Assembly (NCBI GenBank): GCA_016794465.1
Contig: JAEUKA010000074.1
Span: 49,843 to 113,842 of the forward strand
DNA length: 64,000 nt
Source: Myxococcales bacterium
Lineage (GTDB): Bacteria; Myxococcota_A; Polyangia; Palsa-1104; JAEUJZ01
Reading direction: 5' to 3'
Shown here: piece after piece, positions 1 to 7,635 of the stretch
How positions within the stretch are numbered: position 1 is the stretch's first letter
Layout: the number at the start of each line of letters is the position of its first letter
Notes under the pieces: generated by a model
Told to the model about the DNA's origin: nothing
Database searches by the model: none
The model's input: the letters and a program-made list of their open reading frames with translations, nothing else
Position numbers and translations under genes: made by a program

Positions 1-756
1 TTTCTGGATCTAGAGCCCAAGCTGCGCGAGCTGGGAATCAAGACGCTCCTGCCCACGCGGGAACAGTTCACGCTGCGTGAAAAAGGAAGACTGGCCGCGC
101 TGGGAATCAAGTCAGGAATCCTGGTGCCGCCCACTGCGGTGGTCAACACCATCGAGGAATTATCACGCGTTCATCACCGCGTTCCGTATCCGCTGTTCGT
201 CAAAGGACTGTATTACGGAGCGACGCTGGCGCACTCCTACGATGAAGCCACGCATGCGTTTTACAAAGTGGTGGCGCAGTGGGGCATTCCTGTGGTCGTG
301 CAGGGTCAGATCTCGGGCGAAGAGTTCAACATCGTCGCGCTCGGAGACGGGGAAGGGGGTCTGGTCGGTGCAGTAGGAATGAAGAAGCTGGTGCTGACCG
401 ACAAGGGCAAGGGCTGGGCCGGAATCACGGTCAATGATCCCGCACTCCTTCACGTAGCCAAGCAGTTTATGTCCGCGACCAGCTGGCGCGGTCCCTGTGA
501 GATCGAGCTGATGCGCGACAAGAACGGTCAGTATCACCTGATCGAGATCAATCCGCGCTTCCCAGCCTGGGTGTACCTAAGTGCCGGAGCCGGGATGAAC
601 CTGCCCTACGCTGCCGTCGAGCTGGCACTGGGCCGCAAGCCCTCTGTCGGCACGGAGTACACGGTCGGAACGCTGTTTGTCCGCATCTCGATCGATCAGA
701 TTGCCCGCATCGAAGACTTCCAAAACATGGTGACCACCGGAGAGGTATCCCGATGA
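1..756 (+). CDS. ATP-grasp ligase, 3' part only
   Basis: The frame is open from base 1, so the gene begins upstream; 251 residues are visible. They hold the C-terminal part of an ATP-grasp fold of the carbamoyl-phosphate-synthase/PylC type: an acidic GEEFN strand at about visible residue 106, and the metal-binding pair formed by CEIEL (about 167) and LIEINPRF (about 181). Family members activate a carboxylate as acyl-phosphate and ligate it to an amine or thiol. The stop overlaps the next start (ATGA, 753-756), so the protein is translationally coupled to a PLP decarboxylase. The pair suggests ligation and decarboxylation of an amino-acid-like substrate or a peptide; the substrate cannot be read from the sequence. 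Confidence 0.85.
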   Translation, partial: FLDLEPKLRELGIKTLLPTREQFTLREKGRLAALGIKSGILVPPTAVVNTIEELSRVHHRVPYPLFVKGLYYGATLAHSYDEATHAFYKVVAQWGIPVVVQGQISGEEFNIVALGDGEGGLVGAVGMKKLVLTDKGKGWAGITVNDPALLHVAKQFMSATSWRGPCEIELMRDKNGQYHLIEINPRFPAWVYLSAGAGMNLPYAAVELALGRKPSVGTEYTVGTLFVRISIDQIARIEDFQNMVTTGEVSR

Positions 757-2099
757 GCAAGCTTCCTTATGAGCGCCCAACGCTGGTGCGCCACCAGATG
801 GGACAGATGAACAAGTTTGGCCGCTTGCAGGGAATGCGGCCACTCACTCACATCGATGGTGTATCCGTCGCTGATCTGGTCGCCAAGCACGGCTCTCCCC
901 TGTTTGTGTTTTCGCAAAAGACGCTGATCAATCGCTACCGTGATCTGCAGCAGGCGTTTAGTCGCCGCTATGCCAAGGTGCGGATTGCGTGGTCGTACAA
1001 GACCAACTATCTGGAAGCGATCTGTCGGACGTTCCATCGCGAAGGCTCGTGGGCCGAGGTCGTCTCTCCCTTCGAGTATGACAAGGCGATTCGTACCGGC
1101 GTGGTTCCAGATCACATTCACTGGAATGGTCCGTACAAGCCCGATGCAGCGATCGAGCGCGCCCTGTCCGGTGGCGCGATGATCCACATCGACAACTTCG
1201 ATGAGCTGGCACGGATTGAGCGAATTGCCGAGCGGATGGGGCTCCGTCCCAAGGTGGCGCTGCGTCTGAACCTGGCCATCGATGGCCTGCCGGCGTGGAG
1301 TCGCTTTGGGGTGAACCTGGAGTCCGGTCAAGCGCGTGAAGCGGTGTCCCGATTGGTGTCGGGAGATCGGCTCGAGCTGACCGGTCTGCACAGTCACATC
1401 GGGACGTTCATCCTGGCTCCGGAAGCGTACGGACAAGCGGCTGCAAAGCTCGCGCGCTTTGCCAATGAGATTCGGACCGAGCACGGAATCAAGCTGTCGT
1501 TCATCGATCTGGGGGGTGGCTTTGCTTCGCCCAACACACTGGCCGCGCAGTACCTTCCTGGGGAGCAAGTCAGTCCGTCGTTTGAGCGCTACGCCGATGC
1601 GATCTGTGATGGCCTGCACCTGCTTGAGTATCCCGCCAAAGAGATGCCGACTCTGGTGCTGGAGACAGGCCGCGCACTCGTCGATGAGGCCGGCTTTTTG
1701 ATCTCCTCTGTGGAAGCGACCAAGCGCCTTCCCGATGGTCGCCGGGGCCTGGTCCTGGACGCGGGTGTGAACATTCTGTTTACCGCGTTTTGGTACAAGC
1801 ACGATGTCGTTCCGGCCCAAGAGTTTGGCGGACTCCTAGAGCCCACGGTGCTGTATGGCCCGCTGTGTATGAACATCGATGTGCTGCGCGACACCGTACA
1901 GTTCCCAGCGGTGTCTCCCGGACAGAAGCTGGTGTTCAAGAATGTCGGTGCGTACAACAACACCCAGTGGATGCAGTTCATCGCGATGCGTCCAGCGGTG
2001 GTGATGATCTCGACTGATGGTCAAGTGGGTGTCATCCGTCGCGCCGAGCAGCTGGATGATCTGGCTTCGCTGGAAGAAGTCCCGGCCTGGCTGAAGTAG
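753..2099 (+). CDS. Fold-type III PLP decarboxylase (DapDC/ornithine decarboxylase-like)
   Basis: 448 residues resembling diaminopimelate/ornithine decarboxylases: an alanine-racemase-like barrel with the PLP lysine in WSYKTNYL (about residue 88), HSHIGTF (about 215) and the glycine-rich phosphate-binding LGGGFASP (about 253), followed by the C-terminal beta domain with ETGRALVDEAG and GPLCMNIDVL (the Cys expected at the dimer-interface active site). About 35 extra N-terminal residues precede the barrel and contain PYERPTL, which resembles the YxxPxL recognition motif of lasso/PqqA-type leader peptides. The ATG overlaps the ATP-grasp stop by 4 bp, so the two work together. The family call is firm; the substrate (lysine precursor, polyamine precursor or peptide) is unknown. 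Confidence 0.88.
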   Translation: MSKLPYERPTLVRHQMGQMNKFGRLQGMRPLTHIDGVSVADLVAKHGSPLFVFSQKTLINRYRDLQQAFSRRYAKVRIAWSYKTNYLEAICRTFHREGSWAEVVSPFEYDKAIRTGVVPDHIHWNGPYKPDAAIERALSGGAMIHIDNFDELARIERIAERMGLRPKVALRLNLAIDGLPAWSRFGVNLESGQAREAVSRLVSGDRLELTGLHSHIGTFILAPEAYGQAAAKLARFANEIRTEHGIKLSFIDLGGGFASPNTLAAQYLPGEQVSPSFERYADAICDGLHLLEYPAKEMPTLVLETGRALVDEAGFLISSVEATKRLPDGRRGLVLDAGVNILFTAFWYKHDVVPAQEFGGLLEPTVLYGPLCMNIDVLRDTVQFPAVSPGQKLVFKNVGAYNNTQWMQFIAMRPAVVMISTDGQVGVIRRAEQLDDLASLEEVPAWLK

Positions 2100-2144
2100 G
2101 AGTGCCTGAAGTAGGAGTGCCTGAAGTAGGAGTGCCTGAAGTAG
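2091..2144 (+). repeat. 15-bp tandem repeat containing the stop codon
   Basis: The last codons of the decarboxylase (CTG AAG TAG) are followed by three perfect copies of a 15-bp unit, gagtgcctgaagtag, at 2100-2114, 2115-2129 and 2130-2144. The unit length is a multiple of three and each unit ends in an in-frame TAG, so the array gives four stops in a row in the decarboxylase frame. It is most simply slippage duplication of the gene end. Confidence 0.9.
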
Positions 2145-2176
2145 GTCGGACTGCTAACAAGTGAGTCGCGAAAGGA

Positions 2177-4312
2177 GTGAGGCGGTTGGCACTGTGGATC
2201 TCCATCCGTTCCCTGCTGCTCTGTTACGCGCAGGTGCTGTTTTCCGGATCCGTGTGGGTCGGACTGATCTTGGCCGTTGCGACGCTGGCTGCGCCTTCTG
2301 CAGCGGCGATGGGAGCCCTCTGTGCGGCATCGGCCCTGCTCTGTTCGTGGTTGCTACAGCTGGAACCCGAGGAACGTCACAGTGGCGGCTACGGCTATAA
2401 CGCGCTGCTGTGCGGACTCGGCATTGGACACTCTTGTGCGGGTATCTCTGCGGTGGCACTTGCGGTGCTATGTGGCGCGCTCTGTGCCCTGCTGACTGCG
2501 GCTCTGCGTGCGTCGCTGGGACGGCTGACTCTGCCCCTCCTTTCGATTCCCTTTATCTTGGTCTATCACATGGTGCTGGCGATCGCGGGTCCCGCCGGAA
2601 TCGCCGCGCCACCGGTCACGGACGTGGTGATCTCCGATGGTCCAGCGCTGCTGCGAGGTCTGGGGGCGCTGTTCTTTCTGCCGCGTGCAGAGGTCGGGGC
2701 GCTGGTGCTCTTGGCACTCCTGGTTCATTCCCGCATCGCGGCGATCTTGGCGGTGGCGGGCTTTGTCGTTGCCTATGCCCTGGGAGTCGGATTCCTGGGA
2801 CTGGCACCGGAAACCCTGGTCCTGATCGTCAGTTACAACGCTGCGTTTGCGGCTGTGGCACTGGGCGGAGTCTGGTTTGTTCCCTCTGCATCGTCCTGGC
2901 TGCTGGCGATGGCCGCTTCGGCACTATCGACCTTCCTCTGTGCGGGACTTCTGCCGGTGCATCAGCGCTTGGGAGTCCCCCTGATGGTGGTTCCGTTCAA
3001 TGCCACCATCTTGCTGATCCTGCTCGCGATGCGGCAGCGGGTGCGCGACAGTCATCCCAAAGCCGTGGATCTGATGCTGGCGACTCCGGAAGACAACCTG
3101 GAGTATCTGCGTGCGCGGCTGCTGCGCTTTGGCTGGTCGCAGCCGGTGCGGATGCAGCTGCCTCTGCGGGGAACTTGGATCTGTACCCAGGGAGTCGATG
3201 GCGCTCACACCCACAAAGAGCGCTGGCGTCATGCCTGGGACTTCGAGGTCTTGGGATCAGATGGCAAGGCGTTTCGCAGCGACGGTACCCGGCCCGATCA
3301 ATATTACTGCTTTCGTCTGCCTGTTTTGGCAGCAGCAGCCGGAACGGTGGTGCGGGTCGAGTCCGATGTGCCTGACAACCTCGTCGGGGCGATGAACCTG
3401 AAGCAAAACTGGGGCAACTTGGTGCTGCTGCATCACGGGCCGGGTCTGTATTCGCTGGTGGCTCACTTGGCGCGCGGCTCGGTCAAGGTTCGGCTTGGGC
3501 AAGTGGTGCAAGCGGGAGAGGTCCTCGGACTCTGTGGTAGCTCGGGACGATCGCCGCAGCCGCACCTGCACTTTCATCTGCAAGCGAGTACGGATCTGGG
3601 GGCAGCGACCCTTCCCTGTACGTTCAGTGACTCGGTGGTGATCGATGGGGAATCGCAGCTGGTTCACTCGGCGCTGGTGCCGCTGGAAAAGCAGCAGGTC
3701 CGCAACCTCGAGCCCGATGAAGAGCGCTACACCTTCCTGTCGCCGTTTGCTCCCGGTGCCGGAGGAGAGTGGCGGTTCCAGATCGGTGATCGCGAAGAGC
3801 GAGTCCTGTGTGAAGTGGATGTCTATGGACAGCCGCTGCTCCGCTCGCTGACCTACGGAACCGTGCTGCGCTATGTCCTCACCGAGGATCTGCTGACCAC
3901 CTATGACGTAAGCGGCTCGCGGCGATCGATGCTGTATCTTCTGCGGACGGCTCTGCCGCGCATTCCGCTGGAGAGTACCGAGCCACTGCGCTGGCGTGAT
4001 CTGCTGCCGGGCCGGCTGGTGCGACCGCTGTGGCTACAGCTCCTGCATGACTTTGTGGCGCCGATCAGAGCCCGCGATGGCTACACGGTAGAGCTGACGG
4101 CTCGACGGGACGGCGCCCTCCTGCAGGTGGATGGGAAGACGGTGCCGGCTGGACAGAGTGAAGCCGAACAGAACGAAGAACCCTTGCTGCGCACTCGGGT
4201 GCTGCTCGCGCGCGGTCTGGGAGTGGTGCGAATCGAAGTCACGAATCGGGGGCGGACGCTGCGCGCAGAGCGGGTGACTGCTCCTCCTACGAAGCAAGAG
4301 GACAAGTCATGA
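2177..4312 (+). CDS. Urea-transporter-like membrane domain fused to M23 peptidase
   Basis: 711 residues. Residues 10-300 are strongly hydrophobic, with the urea-transporter signature GGYGYNALLCGLGIG at about 73-87 and a second-repeat counterpart around VSYNAAFAAVALGG (about 217). Residues 345-500 form a LytM/M23 domain: H-AWDFE (about 355), LLHHGPGLYSLVAHL, and the zinc HxH in PHLHFHLQ (about 458); then about 210 residues without a clear match. M23 enzymes cut peptidoglycan cross-bridges, so the M23 part should face the periplasm. The reported start is GTG, but AAGGAG at 2172-2177 overlaps it and is well spaced for TTG at 2186, which may be the true start. It is coupled to the downstream TPR gene by ATGA. 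Confidence 0.88.
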   Translation: MRRLALWISIRSLLLCYAQVLFSGSVWVGLILAVATLAAPSAAAMGALCAASALLCSWLLQLEPEERHSGGYGYNALLCGLGIGHSCAGISAVALAVLCGALCALLTAALRASLGRLTLPLLSIPFILVYHMVLAIAGPAGIAAPPVTDVVISDGPALLRGLGALFFLPRAEVGALVLLALLVHSRIAAILAVAGFVVAYALGVGFLGLAPETLVLIVSYNAAFAAVALGGVWFVPSASSWLLAMAASALSTFLCAGLLPVHQRLGVPLMVVPFNATILLILLAMRQRVRDSHPKAVDLMLATPEDNLEYLRARLLRFGWSQPVRMQLPLRGTWICTQGVDGAHTHKERWRHAWDFEVLGSDGKAFRSDGTRPDQYYCFRLPVLAAAAGTVVRVESDVPDNLVGAMNLKQNWGNLVLLHHGPGLYSLVAHLARGSVKVRLGQVVQAGEVLGLCGSSGRSPQPHLHFHLQASTDLGAATLPCTFSDSVVIDGESQLVHSALVPLEKQQVRNLEPDEERYTFLSPFAPGAGGEWRFQIGDREERVLCEVDVYGQPLLRSLTYGTVLRYVLTEDLLTTYDVSGSRRSMLYLLRTALPRIPLESTEPLRWRDLLPGRLVRPLWLQLLHDFVAPIRARDGYTVELTARRDGALLQVDGKTVPAGQSEAEQNEEPLLRTRVLLARGLGVVRIEVTNRGRTLRAERVTAPPTKQEDKS

Positions 4313-4923
4313 AGAAGCGGTTTTTGATGATGGTGGGCGCGCTGACCTTCTGTGCCTCGGTGGCGCAGGCCGATGGCAATGCCGAGATCATTCAGCGCTC
4401 GTACGACAGTGAAGCGACGGGACGGCTGGCAGATTCGCTGTCGGTGCTGGATCAGCTGCCACCGGGACGATCGGCCTACGTGGTGACGCTGCGCCGCGCT
4501 TGGCTGCTCTATCGCTTGGGTCGCTTTGCCGAGTCGGTCGAGGTCTATGGACGGGCGATTGCCCTGGCTCCCGGTGCGGTGGAGCCACGCCTCGGTGCGC
4601 TCCTGCCGCAGCTGGCGCTCCGTCGCTGGAGCGATGTCGAAAACCAAGCGCGGGCGATCCTCAAGATCGAGCCGGGCAACTATCTTGCGCAGCTGCGGCT
4701 GGGCTTTGCTTGCTACAACCTGCAGCGCTTTTCGGAAGCGGCGACGCTGTATCGGCGACTCGCGGATCTCTATCCGGGCGATGTCGAGGTTCGAGGCGGG
4801 CTCGGCTGGGCACTGCTCAAGCTGGGCAAGTATCCCGAGGCAGCGACCGAGTTTCGCAGCATCCTCGAAGTCGCGCCGCGCAACGAGCTAGCCAGAGACG
4901 GTCTAAAAGCCGCCGGTGGGTAG
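4309..4923 (+). CDS. Exported TPR-repeat protein
   Basis: 204 residues. A signal peptide is visible (MKKR, hydrophobic LMMVGALTFCASV, then AQA before Asp), so the mature protein is probably periplasmic. At least three or four TPR units follow, with the usual W/G/Y...F/A/P pattern: AWLLYRLGRFAESVEVYGRA (about 64-83), LRLGFACYNLQRFSEAATLY (about 130-149) and GLGWALLKLGKYPEAATEFR (about 164-183). TPRs are protein-binding scaffolds. The 4-bp overlap with the urea-transporter/M23 gene suggests it assists that peptidase or its complex; this is inference. Confidence 0.85.
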   Translation: MKKRFLMMVGALTFCASVAQADGNAEIIQRSYDSEATGRLADSLSVLDQLPPGRSAYVVTLRRAWLLYRLGRFAESVEVYGRAIALAPGAVEPRLGALLPQLALRRWSDVENQARAILKIEPGNYLAQLRLGFACYNLQRFSEAATLYRRLADLYPGDVEVRGGLGWALLKLGKYPEAATEFRSILEVAPRNELARDGLKAAGG

Positions 4924-4956
4924 CTGTGTGTAGGTGTGGGCGTGCTGGCGCGCGGG

Positions 4957-5274
4957 CTAACGAACGCGAAAAAACGCCAGCAACACCAAAAACAGCAGCC
5001 CCGCCCCAACCAGCGCCAGCCCCGTCAGTCGCAGCAGCGGCGAGGTCTTGGACCTGGGCAGCAGCGGCAGCGGGCTTGGCGTCCGACTCACCTGTAACAC
5101 CTGGCTCGCCAGCTGAAGTCGATGCTGACCCAGCTGCTCGATGCGCCGATCGACCTCGCGCAGCGCTTGCTGTTCCACTCGGCAGGGCGGACAGGTCAGA
5201 AGATGCTGCTCGACCTGACCGAGCGATGCAGGATCAGGCTCGGGCAATTGCCTTCTTGTTTCCGCGCAGGTCAT
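4957..5274 (-). CDS. Membrane-anchored zinc-finger anti-sigma factor
   Basis: 105 residues from ATG at 5274 (MTCAETRRQ); a longer frame to 5313 exists, but this start overlaps the sigma-factor stop by 41 bp and opens directly on the zinc-finger domain. The zf-HC2 (ZAS) pattern is Cys near the N-terminus, then H-LLTCPPC at about 26-33. A single transmembrane helix (LTGLALVGAGLLFLVLLAFF) ends the protein. Such proteins hold an ECF sigma factor at the membrane until a signal releases it. The partner should be the sigma factor encoded immediately upstream in the same operon. Confidence 0.8.
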   Translation of the reverse strand: MTCAETRRQLPEPDPASLGQVEQHLLTCPPCRVEQQALREVDRRIEQLGQHRLQLASQVLQVSRTPSPLPLLPRSKTSPLLRLTGLALVGAGLLFLVLLAFFRVR

Positions 5275-5962
5275 AAGGAGTCTCCGGTGAGACGACCACT
5301 CGTAGCAGCCCACCCGTCTCGGTTCCTGGGGCCAGATCGCGCTGCAGGGCTCGCCGCAGCTGCTTGCGTCCGTGGCTCAGCCAAAACTCGCAGGTGGTTT
5401 CGCTGCTCCCGAGGAGTGCCGCCACATCTTTTGTCGTTCGCCCTTGCATCAGCACCAAGATCAGCGTCACGCGCATCTCGACCGGCAGCTTGAGCAGCGC
5501 GCGGGCCGTTCGCTCTCGTCGCTGGGTTTCCGAGAGATTCGCCGCCCCACTCTCCCCGGCACTGCCCTCGGGACGGCTCGCCGCTTCCGGCTCTCGCTCG
5601 CCGCGCGCAGCTTCGGGAATCGGCGGCAGCACCGGCAGGATCGACAGCGCCTTGAGCCGCTGCACCGACAGACTGACCACCTGACGTAGCAGCCAGCCAT
5701 CCTCCATCGAGCGCTCATGACTGCCCTGCCGACCCGGCACACCAACGGCCAGCTCGGCCCGACCTTGCTCCGCTTGCCGCAGCGCTTGCTGGACCACCTG
5801 CTCCGCCGCCGCCGCATCGTCGAGGAGCTGCACCGCACAGCGAAACAGCTGCTCGCGCTCCTGCCGCTTGTGCGGACTCTCGGCGACCTCGGTCGGCGCT
5901 TTCTGGCCCAAGCCAGAGAACAGGCGACGTAGGCGGGCAGTGATCTCGGCTGGCTTCTTCAA
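5234..5962 (-). CDS. ECF-type sigma-70 family factor
   Basis: About 242 residues from TTG at 5962; no ATG or GTG lies near the expected N-terminus, and the frame upstream of this point overlaps another gene and is arginine/cysteine-rich junk. Region 2 is weak (FRCAVQLLDDAAAAEQVVQQAL, truncated here for length). Region 4 is clear: LLKLPVEMRVTLILVLMQG followed by the helix-turn-helix VAALLGSSETTCEFWLSHGR. Regions 2 and 4 are separated by a long Pro/Glu/Arg-rich linker. It is followed by an overlapping anti-sigma gene. The subtilase, ketoacyl synthase and STAS genes lie upstream in the same operon. Confidence 0.72.
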   Translation of the reverse strand: MKKPAEITARLRRLFSGLGQKAPTEVAESPHKRQEREQLFRCAVQLLDDAAAAEQVVQQALRQAEQGRAELAVGVPGRQGSHERSMEDGWLLRQVVSLSVQRLKALSILPVLPPIPEAARGEREPEAASRPEGSAGESGAANLSETQRRERTARALLKLPVEMRVTLILVLMQGRTTKDVAALLGSSETTCEFWLSHGRKQLRRALQRDLAPGTETGGLLRVVVSPETPYDLRGNKKAIARA

Positions 5963-6002
5963 GGGCTTACCGTCTAGCGTAGCCCGACGGTGACCTGCTT
6001 GT

Positions 6003-6398
6003 CTAGTGGGCCAGCAGGTAGTCGCGCGCCTCTTGCTCGCTCTGGAACGGACGCAGCGCAGCGGCAATGCCCCCACGCTCGCGCCGCAGCCGACTCGCTT
6101 GCAGCATTCCCACCGACGACTTCATCAGCACCGCCAGCCGCCGAAACCCTGTGCCCATCCGCAGCAGCGCCTGCTGCATCAGCGCCTCATACTCCGGTTC
6201 GTTGCGCATCGGTCCCTCACGCATGTCCATCAGCAGCGACAGCTCGCGACGCAGCAGCTGTGGCAGCAGGGCATCGAAGCGATCGAGGAAATCAAACAGC
6301 TCGGCTTCGATCAGGATCGGTAGAGCCGACCGCTTGAAGATCACCAGCTGCGACTCGCGAATGACCATCCCAAGCGAGTTACGAAGGATCTCCGGCAC
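6003..6398 (-). CDS. STAS/SpoIIAA-like protein
   Basis: About 131 residues from GTG at 6398 (an ATG at 6368 is also possible); further upstream the frame overlaps the ketoacyl synthase. The pattern is that of a single STAS-like alpha/beta domain: strand SQLVIFKRS, long helix AELFDFLDRFDALLP, strand LSLLMDMREGP, helix EYEALMQQALL, strand FRRLAVLMKS, then LRPFQSEQEARDYLL at the end. SpoIIAA-like proteins without the phosphorylatable serine occur in many Myxococcota with unknown partners. It sits between the ketoacyl synthase and an ECF sigma factor and may belong to that regulatory circuit. Confidence 0.65.
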   Translation of the reverse strand: MPEILRNSLGMVIRESQLVIFKRSALPILIEAELFDFLDRFDALLPQLLRRELSLLMDMREGPMRNEPEYEALMQQALLRMGTGFRRLAVLMKSSVGMLQASRLRRERGGIAAALRPFQSEQEARDYLLAH

Positions 6399-6438
6399 GA
6401 CCCCTAGTGTAGCGGGCAACGTCCGAGCAGCCGCAGAC

Positions 6439-7635
6439 CTACGCGCGACCGAAGAGCAGCGCCGCGTTGTTGCCGCCAAACGCAAAGCTGGACGACAGCA
6501 CCACCTCGACCTGCTGCTGGCGCGGAACCATCGGGATGTAGTCGAGTCCGAACTCTGTCTCGGGATCACGCAGGTTGATCGTCGGTGGCAAGACTCCATG
6601 GCACAGCGAGAGCACCGACGCCACCGCCTCGATCGCCCCGGCTGCCCCGAGCGTGTGACCGATCATCGACTTGATCGACGACATCGGTACGTGGGGCGCC
6701 CGCTCCCCGAGCAGCTCTGCCACCGCCCGACTCTCCGCCGCGTCGTTGTGAGGCGTCCCCGTCCCGTGTGCGTTGATGTAGCCAATCGCCGCCGCATCGA
6801 GCTTGGCATCCGTAAGTGCCGCCGCCATCGCCTGTCGCGCCCCACGTCCCGCAGGCTCGGGCGCCGTCATGTGATGGGCATCGCAGCTTAGGCCCGCCCC
6901 GAGCAGTCGCGCCAGCACCCGTGCCCCGCGCCGCTCGGCATGGCGACGCGACTCCAGCACCAGCACCGCCGCCCCTTCCCCGAGGTTTAGGCCCTTGCGC
7001 TGCTTGTCGAACGGCTGACTCAGCTCGGGCGACGTGGCCCGCAGCGCCCCAAACCCAGCAATGGTCAGCGGACACAGCCCCTCGGCGCCACCGGCGAGCG
7101 CGATCTCACAGCGACCCAGCCGAATCCAGTCGAGCGCCAGCGCAGTCGCGATCGCCGACGAGCTACACGCCGTCATCACCGTCGTCCGAGGCCCAAATGC
7201 CTCCAAGTGACGCGCCACCAGATCGGTGACACTCGCCGGCTGGTGCGGAATCAGCAGCGTCGCTTTTGGCGTCTCCCCCTGTTGCCTCAGCCGCAGATAC
7301 CGCTCGGTGTCCGCCGCACCGCCCGTTCCCGTCCCAAACAGCACCGCCGCATCGCGCAGGTCCGACCGTGTCAGCCCCGCGTGAGCCACCGCCGACAGCG
7401 CCGCCCGCAGCCCGAACCGATCCGCCCGTGACGTGTGTTGTAGCAGCGAGAGCTCCGGCAGCTCCGGCTCAGCGGCCTGCGCGACCAGCTGACTGCGGGC
7501 ATCCGGACACGAAAACAGCGACAGCGGCCCGATGCCCGACCGACCCGAAAAGATGCCGTCTCGAAACGACTCCAGATCCGGCCCGAGCCCCGACACCACG
7601 CCCAGTCCTGTTACCACCACATCGCCTGCGCTCAT
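6439..7635 (-). CDS. Beta-ketoacyl-ACP synthase II-like enzyme (FabF family)
   Basis: 398 residues, the normal length for a FabF-type condensing enzyme. The triad is intact: Cys in MTACSSSAIA (about 156), His in NAHGTGTPHND (about 291) and His in SIKSMIGHTLGAAGA (about 326), plus the C-terminal SFAFGGNNA loop. It extends acyl chains by decarboxylative condensation with malonyl-ACP. Its ATG overlaps the subtilase stop by 4 bp. No ACP, ketoreductase or dehydratase is next to it, and the fabHDG cluster at 35.5-38.3 kb lacks fabF. It could be that pathway's elongation enzyme or serve a dedicated lipid or secondary-metabolite step. Confidence 0.92.
   Translation of the reverse strand: MSAGDVVVTGLGVVSGLGPDLESFRDGIFSGRSGIGPLSLFSCPDARSQLVAQAAEPELPELSLLQHTSRADRFGLRAALSAVAHAGLTRSDLRDAAVLFGTGTGGAADTERYLRLRQQGETPKATLLIPHQPASVTDLVARHLEAFGPRTTVMTACSSSAIATALALDWIRLGRCEIALAGGAEGLCPLTIAGFGALRATSPELSQPFDKQRKGLNLGEGAAVLVLESRRHAERRGARVLARLLGAGLSCDAHHMTAPEPAGRGARQAMAAALTDAKLDAAAIGYINAHGTGTPHNDAAESRAVAELLGERAPHVPMSSIKSMIGHTLGAAGAIEAVASVLSLCHGVLPPTINLRDPETEFGLDYIPMVPRQQQVEVVLSSSFAFGGNNAALLFGRA

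Noticed and set aside
696..1820. 374-residue minus-strand frame opposite the decarboxylase.
   Set aside because: The plus-strand gene has all PLP decarboxylase motifs; the antisense has none.
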